A stretch of 31,664 nucleotides of DNA from a virus. A program made the translations under genes and the position numbers. The stretch lies in the IMG/VR virus record IMGVR_UViG_3300021438_000053, positions 1 through 31,664 of that record. The stretch is one strand, 5' to 3'. A model generated the notes under the pieces. The model saw nothing but the letters and a program-made list of their open reading frames with translations, had not been told where the DNA came from and searched no databases. Below are positions 17,658-25,496 of the stretch, in pieces (position 1 is the first letter of the stretch; each line of letters starts with the position of its first letter).

Positions 17658-18487
17658 TTCAGGCCTCGCTGCGTGTACTGGCTGGTGGTTGGAACGTGGG
17701 TGAATCCGCCAAAATTCAGCACGTTGTTAAATTTGTCGCGGCAATCTTGCAGCCGCTTGCGACACCCTGCGACGAGGCTGTAGGCATCGCCCACGGCGGG
17801 GGCGTAATAAAACGGCTCGTACAGTTCGACCGAGCCGTCGAGGGCGTAGGCTTTAATTTCCAAAGGCTTCAAGCCCGCGTTCGCGCCGCTGGTGAATTGC
17901 AGCGTGCCTTGCGCAAAATAGTCCGCCGCCTCTGTGCGGCCTGCCAGACGCAAAATGTAAGGGCTGGCGACACTAGCGACCGCGCCCGTCACGGTGTAGG
18001 CAGCGAGATTGATTTTGCATCCTGCGAATTCCTGCCCGCCCAGCCGCTTCGGGCAGGCGGCGGTGTACGTTTTGCCAACCGACTGGTTGAGCGCGTCCAC
18101 CAGAGCCATTTCTTCGATTTTGTAACGCTGATCCAGCAAGTGCGTTTTGCCAAAAATGCTCGCGGCAATCGGCTCGAAATCTTCCACAGGCGCGGCCCAG
18201 TCGCAGGCAAAAAGATAGCAGCGGGCGTTGTCAAAAACGCCCGACTGAATCTGATCCACCCCGATGCCTGCCAGCCCCGCGATGCCCTCCACATCCACCA
18301 TCGCAGGGGAGAGCGTGGAGCTGGCGGAATAGCCCGTAAAATCGTACCCAGACGAGGACAAATACACCGCGCCATTGCCCATCGCGAGGTCGCGTGGATA
18401 CTGCGTGAGGCGAATGGGCGCGCCGATTTTCGGCACGATGCGCAGGCAAAATGTGCGACGTTCTAGGGGGGCGACTTGAGGCTTCAT
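17654..18487 (-). CDS. DUF2163 tail protein (GTA gp13-like)
   Basis: 277 residues: an N-terminal block FCLRIVPKIGAPIRLTQYPR, YDFTGYSASSTLSPAMVDVE and IQSGVFDNARCYLFACDWA of DUF2163. A C-terminal BR0599-type domain follows with YTAACPKRLGGQEFAGCKIN, PLEIKAYALDGSVELYEPFY and GDAYSLVAGCRKRLQDCRDK, then NFGGF. The conserved cysteines (C..R.G...C, GC.K....C) are all there and probably bind metal, as in the family's iron-sulfur-type tail protein described for lambda gpL. It forms part of the tail hub between distal-tail protein and tail-tip peptidase. Confidence 0.85.
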   Translation of the reverse strand: MKPQVAPLERRTFCLRIVPKIGAPIRLTQYPRDLAMGNGAVYLSSSGYDFTGYSASSTLSPAMVDVEGIAGLAGIGVDQIQSGVFDNARCYLFACDWAAPVEDFEPIAASIFGKTHLLDQRYKIEEMALVDALNQSVGKTYTAACPKRLGGQEFAGCKINLAAYTVTGAVASVASPYILRLAGRTEAADYFAQGTLQFTSGANAGLKPLEIKAYALDGSVELYEPFYYAPAVGDAYSLVAGCRKRLQDCRDKFNNVLNFGGFTHVPTTSQYTQRGLN

Positions 18488-19116
18488 GGATTCAAAATCT
18501 CAACCAGGGCGATGGTTTGTAATTCGCGCACATTCGGGTCAATTTGATGCACGAGCAGGTCGGTGTCGAAGCGCACGGGCAAATCGAATTCGCAGCCGCC
18601 AGTGACTACGCCCACGGGGGCGACTGTGAAAGTCACGATGCCCGTGGTGGTGTCCACTGACCAGCCAGAATTTTGCACTACACCAGCAACGGCAATTTTC
18701 ACCGTGCCAGCCACAGGTTTAAACAATGTCCTGACGGGTTTTCCGATGTTCAGCGCAGCATTGCCACCGCCGTAGCGTTTAACGAGGCGGAAGGTGGTGC
18801 TGGTGAGCTGAACAAGGGGCTCGTCTTGCGCGGTTGGGGGCAGGGTTTGCGCATTGGTGGAAAAATCATCTAGGCACTTCGCTCGAAACCCCGCGAAACG
18901 CCCGTAAACGCGGTGGTATAAATCCATCACCAGCGTCCACAGATTGCCCGACTCCGTGGTGAAGGCGATGGAGAATTGGCGTGCGGGGAATGGGTGGACG
19001 AGACGACGATATTCGTTGCCCGACGAGGTACGCGAAATTTGCACGTTGTACATGTCCGCCCAGCTCGCGCCTAGCCGTGCGCCCACTGGGATGCGCTCTT
19101 CCAAGAAATTAGGCAT
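18484..19116 (-). CDS. DUF2460 distal tail protein (GTA gp12-like)
   Basis: 210 residues with the DUF2460 pattern: FLEERIPVGARLGASWADMY, NEYRRLVHPFPARQFSIAFT, LVMDLYHRVYGRFAGFRAKC, LDDFSTNA, then LVKRYGGGNAALNIGKPVRT, GWSVDTTTGIVTFTVAPVGV, GCEFDLPVRFDTDLL and the end IALVEILNP. The family caps the tail tube and joins it to the hub. It overlaps the tape-measure gene by eight bases and the DUF2163 gene by ATGA. Length is normal for the family (about 205-215). Confidence 0.85.
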   Translation of the reverse strand: MPNFLEERIPVGARLGASWADMYNVQISRTSSGNEYRRLVHPFPARQFSIAFTTESGNLWTLVMDLYHRVYGRFAGFRAKCLDDFSTNAQTLPPTAQDEPLVQLTSTTFRLVKRYGGGNAALNIGKPVRTLFKPVAGTVKIAVAGVVQNSGWSVDTTTGIVTFTVAPVGVVTGGCEFDLPVRFDTDLLVHQIDPNVRELQTIALVEILNP

Positions 19117-21619
19117 ACCGTTGCGCGCCTCCCATCATGGCAAGGGCTTGGCGTGCGCCAGCCCCTGCGGCTTGACGAATCTCGCTCAAATTGCCTGTGC
19201 TAGAGCTGACATTTACGACCAAATTGACCGCACCACTTTTGCCTGTGTTTTGTGCAGCAGGAACGATTTTTTCACCTTGATGCACCACGGCGAGCATGTC
19301 TTGCGGCACGTAATCCGTGCCCGCCGCGAACTTCGGCACGAAGGACGAAATCGCCGAAATGATGCTGCCGAATCCCCCTCCATCGCTGGAGGCAGCAGAG
19401 GGCGTAACATCGCTCGCTTTCACTGCACCGCCCATCCATTCAGCCATTGGCTTGGTGATGCTTTGTTGCACTTGGATGCGGATAAAATCTGCAACGATAC
19501 TATCGGCGAGCGATTTAAAATCAAGCTTGCCAGTCTGGACAAAGCTCACCAGCGAATCTTCCATGCCCTTAAACGCCTTGCTGAAAATGGCGTTGGTCTG
19601 CGCGGCGGTGTTGGTGACCCCATCTAAATATGTGTTCATGGCATTGCTCGCGCCTGTCGCCCATGCCCGTTCGGAATCCCACTTGGCTTTGTTGGTTTCG
19701 AGCATTTTTTTAGTGGCATCGTCATTCGCTTTCATCATCGCCAAAGTCTCTTCGACCATCAGCGCGCCCATCGCTTTGGTCTTAGCATTCAATTCGTCAA
19801 TCAATTTGAGTTCAGCAGCACGAGAAATGTTGAGCTGCTGCGACTCGAATGCGGAAAGCCCTACCGTGGCGTTCTGCGCAGCAAAAGCTTCGGTCTGTTT
19901 CAGCAGCGCGGCGGTGTAATCTTCCACCATGCCCACGCCCTGCGCGGCGCGAGCTTGATCGTCGAGCTTTTGCATCGCCTCGGCAGCGGCACGGCTGGCA
20001 TTCACCATCGCCACCGATTCCTGCACGCTGAGCGCGCCGAATTCTTTGGTTTTAGCGATCATGTCGTCTTGCAACTTCGTCTCTATTGCCCGCGCATTGG
20101 TGAGCTGTTTTTGCTCCAGTGCGCTTTTGCCGATGAGTTCGACTTGGAAGGCATACGACTCGTTTTGCTTGTCGAGGCTGGCGGTGAATTCAGCCAACAT
20201 TTTTACGCTCTGCGCGTCGCGCCACTGCCCCAGCGAGGCGCGCACGTCGGTTTGATTGCTGCTTACGCCTGCGGCGGCGTTTTTCTTCGCGGCTTCGGCA
20301 ATTTTTGAATTCCATTCACCCATCGCCCCGCCGTCGGCTTTAGCACGAGCCGTATCGAGCGAGTTAATCAGTGCGTCAAACGCATTGGTTTTTGCCGCGC
20401 CCGCCCCAGCACCAGCCTTGATGAAATTGTCCAGAACGGATTTATCAAGGCCACCACCTGAAAAAGTCATACCGAAACTTTTTGCCAAATCGCGCTGTGC
20501 GGCCTGCTGAATGGCGACGCTCGAATTGGCATACGCCTGCTGCACCGCCAGGCTGCGCGCTGTAAATTCGGCTTCGGTTTTGAGCTTTTCGTCAGAAGAT
20601 TTTTTGACAGCGGCAGCGACGTTTTCATTGGCGTTTAAAACGCTCGATTCCCACGCATCGAATGCTTTACGCGATGTTTCTGCGTCCGCGACCATTGCAC
20701 TATGAATTGCGCCAGCACCACTAAAATCTAGTTGTGCGATTCGTGCGGCTTGGGCGGCAATTCCGCCCATCTCGTTTCCCACTGCTTTCAGCACAAAAGA
20801 CGTATTCCCGCCCAATACCACCACCGCTTTTAAGGCTTCAGCTAACGGTTTAAATCCGTCGTTTGCCAATTCTGCGCTTTTCGTTTTGGTGTCTAAAAAA
20901 TCTGATGCCAAAATCTGCAAAGTCGGCACCAAATCAACCGCAATTTGCGTTGCAACCCCTTGCGAAGCAACGTGCAATGCGTCTAGGGTGTCGTTAAAAC
21001 GGTTCATCTGGTCGGCGATTTCGGGGGTGACACGGGCTAATTTCGCCCCCTGCTCCACCACCTCTCCGATTTTTTGCCCACCCTGCCCCAGCAATGAGGC
21101 AGCATCTTGCCAAGATTTGCCCAGAGCTTTTGCCATCACCGCAGCGCGTTGCTGTGGGTCTTCGATGCTGACGAACACATCGGAGAGCTGTTTGAAAGCC
21201 TCGATTGGGTCTTTGGCAGTCACCCCCAAAGCCGCGTATTCGGCGGCGTTTGCGCCAATGTTTTTGGATAAAAAATTAACCGCTTTAGCGGCACTGTCGA
21301 GGTCTGAGCCGCTCTGCTTGGAAGCGAGGGCAAGGCCTGACAACTGGGTGACGGCAATGCCTGTCGAGACATTCAAGTCATTCAGATGATCGACCGCGTC
21401 GATCGAGCCTTTGACCATGCCCACGAACATGGTTGCGCCGAATCCAGCCGCTAAGCCAGTGACCATGTTTTGGATTTGGCGGTCGATTTTGTTTAGGTGG
21501 CGTACAACTTCCTCGGAGTTTTTTTGCGCGATGTAAACCATTTTTTCGCAGCCCGATACAAAATTCGCAATATTTGCATCGACCGTGACACTAAGCCCCC
21601 CAAGTCCTCCGATTGGCAT
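19109..21619 (-). CDS. Tape-measure protein, lambda gpH-like C terminus
   Basis: 836 residues. The N-terminal ~230 residues are helical with one hydrophobic patch (MVTGLAAGFGATMFVGMVKG). The middle is coiled coil. Two similar units of ~75 residues stand at about 480-560 and 560-640 (LDKQNESYAFQVELIGKSAL...KTKEFGALSVQES and LLKQTEAFAAQNATVGLSAF...KTKAMGALMVEET). The C-terminal domain has AFKGMEDSLVSFVQTGKLDF, KSLADSIVADFIRIQVQQSI, as in lambda gpH. It sets tail length (836 residues would suit about 120-130 nm) and is ejected with the DNA. AGGAG lies seven bases before the ATG. The gene follows the chaperone fusion stop. Confidence 0.9.
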   Translation of the reverse strand: MPIGGLGGLSVTVDANIANFVSGCEKMVYIAQKNSEEVVRHLNKIDRQIQNMVTGLAAGFGATMFVGMVKGSIDAVDHLNDLNVSTGIAVTQLSGLALASKQSGSDLDSAAKAVNFLSKNIGANAAEYAALGVTAKDPIEAFKQLSDVFVSIEDPQQRAAVMAKALGKSWQDAASLLGQGGQKIGEVVEQGAKLARVTPEIADQMNRFNDTLDALHVASQGVATQIAVDLVPTLQILASDFLDTKTKSAELANDGFKPLAEALKAVVVLGGNTSFVLKAVGNEMGGIAAQAARIAQLDFSGAGAIHSAMVADAETSRKAFDAWESSVLNANENVAAAVKKSSDEKLKTEAEFTARSLAVQQAYANSSVAIQQAAQRDLAKSFGMTFSGGGLDKSVLDNFIKAGAGAGAAKTNAFDALINSLDTARAKADGGAMGEWNSKIAEAAKKNAAAGVSSNQTDVRASLGQWRDAQSVKMLAEFTASLDKQNESYAFQVELIGKSALEQKQLTNARAIETKLQDDMIAKTKEFGALSVQESVAMVNASRAAAEAMQKLDDQARAAQGVGMVEDYTAALLKQTEAFAAQNATVGLSAFESQQLNISRAAELKLIDELNAKTKAMGALMVEETLAMMKANDDATKKMLETNKAKWDSERAWATGASNAMNTYLDGVTNTAAQTNAIFSKAFKGMEDSLVSFVQTGKLDFKSLADSIVADFIRIQVQQSITKPMAEWMGGAVKASDVTPSAASSDGGGFGSIISAISSFVPKFAAGTDYVPQDMLAVVHQGEKIVPAAQNTGKSGAVNLVVNVSSSTGNLSEIRQAAGAGARQALAMMGGAQRYA

Positions 21620-21622
21620 TTT

Positions 21623-22326
21623 CTACTCCTGTCCAAAAATAGTGAGCGCGAGCAATTTGCTGTGCGCGTCTTTGTCTGCCAGCTCGATGACGGGCGGGCG
21701 CATGTCTGCGCGGGGAGGCGCGATTAGGTGCGGCATAAAATCGGCAGCGTTGGCAAATCCCGCATCATCGGCGCGCTGCATTCCTGCGTAATTCGCGAGG
21801 GTGGCACAGATCTGTCCGCCGATAAATTCTTGATGTAGACCGCCGAACGGCTCGATTTCGGCGTAGGCATACCAATCCGCCATCTGCTGCGCGGTGAGCT
21901 GCGCAAGTAGGTGGTCTGGGTGAGCGTAGCCTAGGGCAAGGGCGAGCCTGAATTGGAAGCTGCGCTCAGGTCGCCCTCGGAGTTTTTTACGGTGTCGCCG
22001 TGTGCCGCACCCAGCCCATTCAGCGTTTGCGCGGTTTCAAATACTCGCGCCAAGACGGCAGAATTCTTTTTGCCAAGCTCGATAAATTCTTCCTCAGCGA
22101 ATAGCCGATTGCCTGATTCATCCACCAAGCAGACCGCCAGCAGTCGTTCGCGCAGGCTGGTTTTGAGCGCGCCAGATGCGTCTCGAATAGAGACTTGGAA
22201 GGCCTCCATGTCGAGCGCGTTGAGTTCGCGCACATATACTGTGCCGCCCCATTCTGGAACTTCGCAGGAGATGGTCTTTAGGTCTTGCGCAGCGAGGATG
22301 TCGGCGCGGGTAAGAATTTTGCTCAT
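21623..22326 (-). CDS. Tail assembly chaperone fusion (gpG-T type) made by -1 frameshifting
   Basis: Reading the gpG-like frame from 22326 and slipping back one base at A-AAA-AAC (21988-21982) joins VKN to LRGRPERSFQFRLALALG, then YAHPDHLLAQLTAQQMADWY and AEIEPFGG, ending TIFGQE at 21623. No stop intervenes. FRLALALG...L...M..W.AY...EPFG is the gpT/DUF4035-type second chaperone domain, which has no start site of its own. The fusion would be about 234 residues and binds the tape measure and tail-tube protein during tail assembly. The shorter frame from 21883 begins at an internal Met and has no ribosome-binding site. Confidence 0.85.
21931..22326 (-). CDS. Tail assembly chaperone, gpG-like unshifted product
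   Basis: 131 residues: MSKILTRADILAAQDLKTIS, EVPEWGGTVYVRELNALDME, AFQVSIRDASGALKT, ERLLAVCLVDESGNRLFAEE, then FIELGKKNSAVLARVFETAQ and a short tail ending NSGSPLP. This is the phage tail-assembly-chaperone fold (first part of G/GT), placed between tail-tube and tape-measure genes as expected. ACAGGAAAAATC precedes the ATG. Most ribosomes finish here; a minority shift at 21988-21982 to give the longer form. Confidence 0.85.
   Translation of the reverse strand: MSKILTRADILAAQDLKTISCEVPEWGGTVYVRELNALDMEAFQVSIRDASGALKTSLRERLLAVCLVDESGNRLFAEEEFIELGKKNSAVLARVFETAQTLNGLGAAHGDTVKNSEGDLSAASNSGSPLP
21982..21988 (-). promoter_or_regulatory. Slippery heptamer for programmed -1 frameshift
   Basis: Minus-strand codons GTA AAA AAC contain A AAA AAC in the X XXY YYZ phase, an established -1 slippery sequence. 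It is about 55 bases before the gpG stop, and the -1 frame from here encodes the gpT domain without a stop. Confidence 0.85.
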
Positions 22327-22337
22327 GATTTTTCCTG

Positions 22338-22778
22338 TTATTTTTTTGGGTTAAGTTTTTCAGCTTCGAGCGGGATGCGCTTTGCCAAATAATCTCGAAT
22401 TGCCTCGACCGCGCTCATTTTTTTTGCCTCAAATGCGGGGCGAAAAAATGGGTTGGCTGGCTGGTGCGCGGTGCCGAATTCAAGGAATCGCCAATAAAAT
22501 GCTTTGCGTCGAACCGAGACGACGTACACCGTTTTGCGCTCGTTGGATTCATTGCGTAAAAAGCTCTGCCTCACCGATTTGCGCAACGTGCCAGGTGGCG
22601 GATGCCCTTTGCTTACGTCGCCGTGGAATTCTGGAGCGCGCTGAATCACTTCTTTGCGGATAACGGTCGCGCCCGCATTCACCGCCCCGCGCAGCACGTT
22701 GCGGCTGACGGCACGAGGCAACTCTTGCAGTGCGCGAGCCAGCTCCGCCAGCCCCTCGATTCGCACGGTTTGCGACAT
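22338..22778 (-). CDS. HK97 gp10-like tail completion / head-tail protein
   Basis: 146 residues with the HK97-gp10 pattern: IEGLAELARALQELPRAVSR, NVLRGAVNAGATVIRKEVIQ, RAPEFHGDVSKGHPPPGTLR, KSVRQSF, then RKTVYVVSVRRKAFYWRFLE, FGTAHQPANPFFRPAFEAKK. The FLEFGT....A.PF.RPA signature is complete. The family completes the tail-head interface. Usually the gene lies between the head-closure and tail-terminator genes. Here it lies after the tail-tube gene, so the order has been changed. The start abuts the tail-tube stop by two bases. Confidence 0.85.
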   Translation of the reverse strand: MSQTVRIEGLAELARALQELPRAVSRNVLRGAVNAGATVIRKEVIQRAPEFHGDVSKGHPPPGTLRKSVRQSFLRNESNERKTVYVVSVRRKAFYWRFLEFGTAHQPANPFFRPAFEAKKMSAVEAIRDYLAKRIPLEAEKLNPKK

Positions 22779-22780
22779 GA

Positions 22781-23422
22781 TTATGCGCGGGTGACCGCAC
22801 CCGTGATGCCGATGTCCATGCTTGGAACTTTGACTTTTTGATCCACGCCCCCGCTAGTACCGAAGCGTTTTACATAGCCTGAAAAAGTCGCTGTTGAAGC
22901 ATTAGGCAGGGTGAGGCGGAAGCTCTTTTTTGCCACCGTGTCACGCGCCAACAGGCAGGCTGCTTGCCCAGGGTCGGACAAGTCCTGATCCAGCGTTACG
23001 GTGAATTGACCTGAGCGCGGAATGCCCATGATGAATTCGTTGGCGGTACTAGACAAATTCGTCACATCGATTTCGGCCGCTTGCCCGTCGAAGCCGCTGA
23101 ACGTGTCCAAATTGTTGACTTGCGTCCACGCCTGCGGGGTGGCCGTGCCGCCGCTGGTGTAGGCGGCGAAGGCCGTAGAATCAACGCCCGCCAGCGCGAC
23201 GGTGTTGGGCGTGGTGTATTGCACCACGTAACTGGAACCGTTGATTTGGGTCATGCCAGAGACGCTGGCGATTGTGACAACATCGCCTTTCGAGAATCCG
23301 TGCGCAGTCATTGTTACTACGCAAGGATTCGACTGCGTAATGCCCGTGATATTTTTTGCCGCACCAGTGCCAGTGGCGATTTCGAGTTTACTGCCTTGCG
23401 CTGAAATTGCTGTAGATGCCAT
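22781..23422 (-). CDS. Major tail tube protein with an inserted small beta domain
   Basis: 213 residues. The tube fold is seen in AISAQGSKLEIATGTG, then DTFSGFDGQAAEIDVTNLSS, ANEFIMGIPRSGQFTVTLDQ, DLSDPGQAACLLARDTVAKK, FRLTLPNASTATFSGYVKRF and SMDIGITGAVT. Between the first strand and the tube core lies an extra domain of about 65 residues (PCVVTMTAHGFSKGDVVTIA, GSSYVVQYTTPNTVALAGVD), a small beta domain found on other virion proteins. It probably projects from the tube surface. The ribosome-binding region TCGAAAGGAAAAATC is nearly identical to those of two other abundant virion genes. Confidence 0.85.
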   Translation of the reverse strand: MASTAISAQGSKLEIATGTGAAKNITGITQSNPCVVTMTAHGFSKGDVVTIASVSGMTQINGSSYVVQYTTPNTVALAGVDSTAFAAYTSGGTATPQAWTQVNNLDTFSGFDGQAAEIDVTNLSSTANEFIMGIPRSGQFTVTLDQDLSDPGQAACLLARDTVAKKSFRLTLPNASTATFSGYVKRFGTSGGVDQKVKVPSMDIGITGAVTRA

Positions 23423-23440
23423 GATTTTTCCTTTCGATTT

Positions 23441-23788
23441 TTAAAGAGTTGACCAGATGGAGAAGTCGAGCATGACTCGGTGCAGCTTGACATCAGGCTC
23501 GTACAGCATCTGGTCGGTGAGCTTGATGTTGGTGAAACTTGCGTTCGCCATCGCGGCGGTGATGTTTTTGCCCAATGCAGCGGCGGCAGCGTAGTTGTTG
23601 GCATATCCGCTGACCTGAATGCGCGTGTTTTGTAGATTGCTCGCGCCGCCTAAGGTGTTGCTGGTGGTGGAAACAACCGACTGATAAATAATGTAGGGCG
23701 CGGCTTCGCCCTGTTTCGCGACGGCGGGATATACCTTGCCTGCTACCAGCACGGTGAGCGCGTTAAATAATTGCTCTTCCAGCGTCAT
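23441..23788 (-). CDS. DUF3168 tail terminator protein
   Basis: 115 residues with the DUF3168 pattern: LEEQLFNALTVLVAGKVYPA, VAKQGEAAPYIIYQSVVSTT, LQNTRIQVSGYANNYAAAAA, LGKNITAAMANAS, then EPDVKLHRVMLDFSIWSTL. The Y.IY..VS......G......R.QV..Y......A..L motif is typical. It caps the finished tail and joins the head, like lambda gpU. It lies between the head-closure and tail-tube genes. The start is five bases beyond the upstream stop. Confidence 0.85.
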   Translation of the reverse strand: MTLEEQLFNALTVLVAGKVYPAVAKQGEAAPYIIYQSVVSTTSNTLGGASNLQNTRIQVSGYANNYAAAAALGKNITAAMANASFTNIKLTDQMLYEPDVKLHRVMLDFSIWSTL

Positions 23789-23792
23789 CGCA

Positions 23793-24137
23793 TCAGCCCT
23801 GATTTAGACCTTCGCTCGCCAGCAGCAGCAGCTCGCGATTGCGCTCGCCTTGATTGAGCGCGCCAGTGATGTTGAAGATACGCGAGCCGTACACCACGCG
23901 CATGGCGGCGATGGCTTTGGGGTTGGCAAAAATCGCCTGCCAACGAATCACCAGCTGATGCGTGACCTCGCTCTGCACGGATTGCGCGGCAAGCAGCTCA
24001 CGCCCTGTGAGCGGCTCAATCGCTGCCCACACCGTGGCAATGGTGACCCAGGTTTCAAGCTGCCCACCGATTGCATCCTGCCCCGCATTGCGCTGCTGTA
24101 TGGCAACGCGGCGGTTCATCGCGCCTGCGCTAGGCAT
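23793..24137 (-). CDS. Head closure protein, SPP1 gp16-like
   Basis: 114 residues: GAMNRRVAIQQRNAGQDAIG, GQLETWVTIATVWAAIEPLT, GRELLAAQSVQSEVTHQLVI, RWQAIFANPKAIAAMRVVYG, RIFNITGALNQGERNRELLL. The order (N..V.IQ.R....D..GG....W.....VWA.I.P..G.E...A......V.H.I..R) is diagnostic of the head-tail joining family PF05521. It closes the connector channel after packaging. The start overlaps the connector gene by one base (stop TAA/ATG). Confidence 0.9.
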   Translation of the reverse strand: MPSAGAMNRRVAIQQRNAGQDAIGGQLETWVTIATVWAAIEPLTGRELLAAQSVQSEVTHQLVIRWQAIFANPKAIAAMRVVYGSRIFNITGALNQGERNRELLLLASEGLNQG

Positions 24138-24709
24138 TAAAACGTCACCACCCGAAATGGGTCGAGCAGGCTGTCAACGAAAGGCATCTCGACCATCTGA
24201 GCGCGCTGAATGATTTCGATTTCGGCACGATGTTCGTACATCGAGCCGATACGTAATTTCATCCACTGTTTGATACCTTCTGGCACAGCAGATGCGTCGC
24301 CGTAACCAGCGACAAACTCAATCCGAACCGAGCCAATTTGCGGCACAGGTATTGGCCAGATTTTGCCGAATACAGGCGTAATACGTGCAGGCTCGGTGCT
24401 GGCATCTACGACATAATCGCTGGTCGGCATGGTCTGCCAGATGCCCGCAAAGTCGAGATATTGGATACTTGTCACGGAGGCGACTGGGCTTTTATCCAAC
24501 TTGATTGAGCGCGGGAACGAATCCAGCGTGAGCCGCCAACGGGCAGTGATGAGCTGGCGACATGTACGCATTTCAGCATATTGGCGCGACGCACCAATCA
24601 GCGCGCTAATCAGCGCGTCATCATCGGAGAAATCGACGCGCAGATGCGCCTTGGCTTCTTCGCGCGAAATTGGCTCTTCGACTGGCGTGCTGAGTAGCTG
24701 GTAAGCCAT
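24137..24709 (-). CDS. Head-tail connector (gp6 / phiE125 gp8-like)
   Basis: 190 residues: AYQLLSTPVEEPISREEAKA, HLRVDFSDDDALISALIGAS, RQYAEMRTCRQLITARWRLT, LDSFPRSIKLDKSPVASVTS, IQYLDFAGIWQTMPTSDYVV, then VRIEFVAGYGDASAVPEGIK and a helical end. This is the phage gp6-like adaptor fold that sits below the portal (HK97 gp6). All core segments are present, including the EA..HLR.D helix and AGYG....P..I strand-helix. GC content is like its neighbours. It begins three bases after the small acidic gene. Confidence 0.9.
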   Translation of the reverse strand: MAYQLLSTPVEEPISREEAKAHLRVDFSDDDALISALIGASRQYAEMRTCRQLITARWRLTLDSFPRSIKLDKSPVASVTSIQYLDFAGIWQTMPTSDYVVDASTEPARITPVFGKIWPIPVPQIGSVRIEFVAGYGDASAVPEGIKQWMKLRIGSMYEHRAEIEIIQRAQMVEMPFVDSLLDPFRVVTF

Positions 24710-24711
24710 GA

Positions 24712-24954
24712 TTATTCAGCAAAGCTGGGCGTATCACCCGCAGCGATGCTCTCTTGTGCAGCTTCAGCTTCCTGCTGCAAGCGCAAGGCTTCGGCGGCTT
24801 CGGCTTCCATCTCTTTTTTGTTTTGCTTAATCAATTCTGCGAACCCCAACGCGATGCAGCGCGTGGTTTCGGTAGTTTCTGGGTAGGTTTTGCCTGCGGC
24901 GAATTTAATCTCGCCTGCTTCGCAAAAATCAGAATGAAATTTTACTTTTGCCAT
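24712..24954 (-). CDS. Small acidic head-region protein
   Basis: 80 residues: an N-terminal strand-rich part (MAKVKFHSDFCEAGEIKFAA, GKTYPETTETTRCIALGFAE) and a long acidic helix (KKEMEAEAAEALRLQQEAEA, AQESIAAGDTPSFAE). GGGGA stands before the ATG. Small proteins of this shape often lie between capsid-type and connector genes. The helical half could act as a scaffold or as a connector helper. No named family recognised. Confidence 0.65.
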   Translation of the reverse strand: MAKVKFHSDFCEAGEIKFAAGKTYPETTETTRCIALGFAELIKQNKKEMEAEAAEALRLQQEAEAAQESIAAGDTPSFAE

Positions 24955-24994
24955 TTTTATCCCCTAGTGAGCGGGGTTGCCCCCGCCCGTTGGA

Positions 24995-25435
24995 TTAAAT
25001 TACTTGAACGACGGCGGCTTGGTTTTGCGTGGACGCTGGCATGTTGCCGTTGCCAGCCAGTACGCTGGCAGACACCAAGCTGGCTGCGCCACCAACGGTG
25101 ATGCTGACGTTGAAATAGGCGAAGCCTGCGTTCACGTCTAGTTCGTCAGCGCGCAAGCCGATGATGGCTTGCTTGTTGTCGCCTGTGGCCTTGACGATTT
25201 GCGTGATGGCTTTGCCTGCCACGTCTTTTGCGCCTGCGCCGCCCGCGCTGGTGGCTTGCTGGATTTTTGCGTCCACAGTCGCAGCCGTTCCCAGCACGCC
25301 CGTTTGCACGGTGGCTTGGAAGCGTTCAAAATTTGCCGCTGAAATCCAACCAGATGAGACCGTTCCAACACCTTGGGAGACTGGGTCAATAGAGCCAAGC
25401 AGGGCTAGGCGTTCAGAAATCTTTGAATTCAACAT
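24995..25435 (-). CDS. Head-region structural protein downstream of the capsid gene
   Basis: 146 residues: MLNSKISERLALLGSIDPVS, QGVGTVSSGWISAANFERFQ, ATVQTGVLGTAATVDAKIQQ, ATSAGGAGAKDVAGKAITQI, NKQAIIGLRADELDVNAGFA, YFNVSITVGGAASLVSASVL. I recall this family (SERLAL.G.IDP, T.DAK..QA....G.G.KD..GK.ITQ, NLRADELDV) right after capsid genes of siphophages. A decoration or minor capsid role is likely. The start region TCGAAAGGAAAAAAC is almost the same as that of the tail-tube gene, so it is probably strongly expressed. Confidence 0.7.
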   Translation of the reverse strand: MLNSKISERLALLGSIDPVSQGVGTVSSGWISAANFERFQATVQTGVLGTAATVDAKIQQATSAGGAGAKDVAGKAITQIVKATGDNKQAIIGLRADELDVNAGFAYFNVSITVGGAASLVSASVLAGNGNMPASTQNQAAVVQVI

Positions 25436-25443
25436 GTTTTTTC

Positions 25444-25496
25444 CTTTCGATTTTTAAGGGTGATAGTGACGAGCTGACCGAAGTCGGCTCATGTCT
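25444..25496 (-). other. Hairpin after the capsid gene
   Basis: On the minus strand GAGCCGAC-TTCG-GTCAGCTC folds into an 8-bp stem (one mismatch) closed by a TTCG tetraloop between C and G, about 20 bases after the capsid stop. No T run follows, so it is more likely an mRNA stabiliser than a terminator. Confidence 0.45.
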
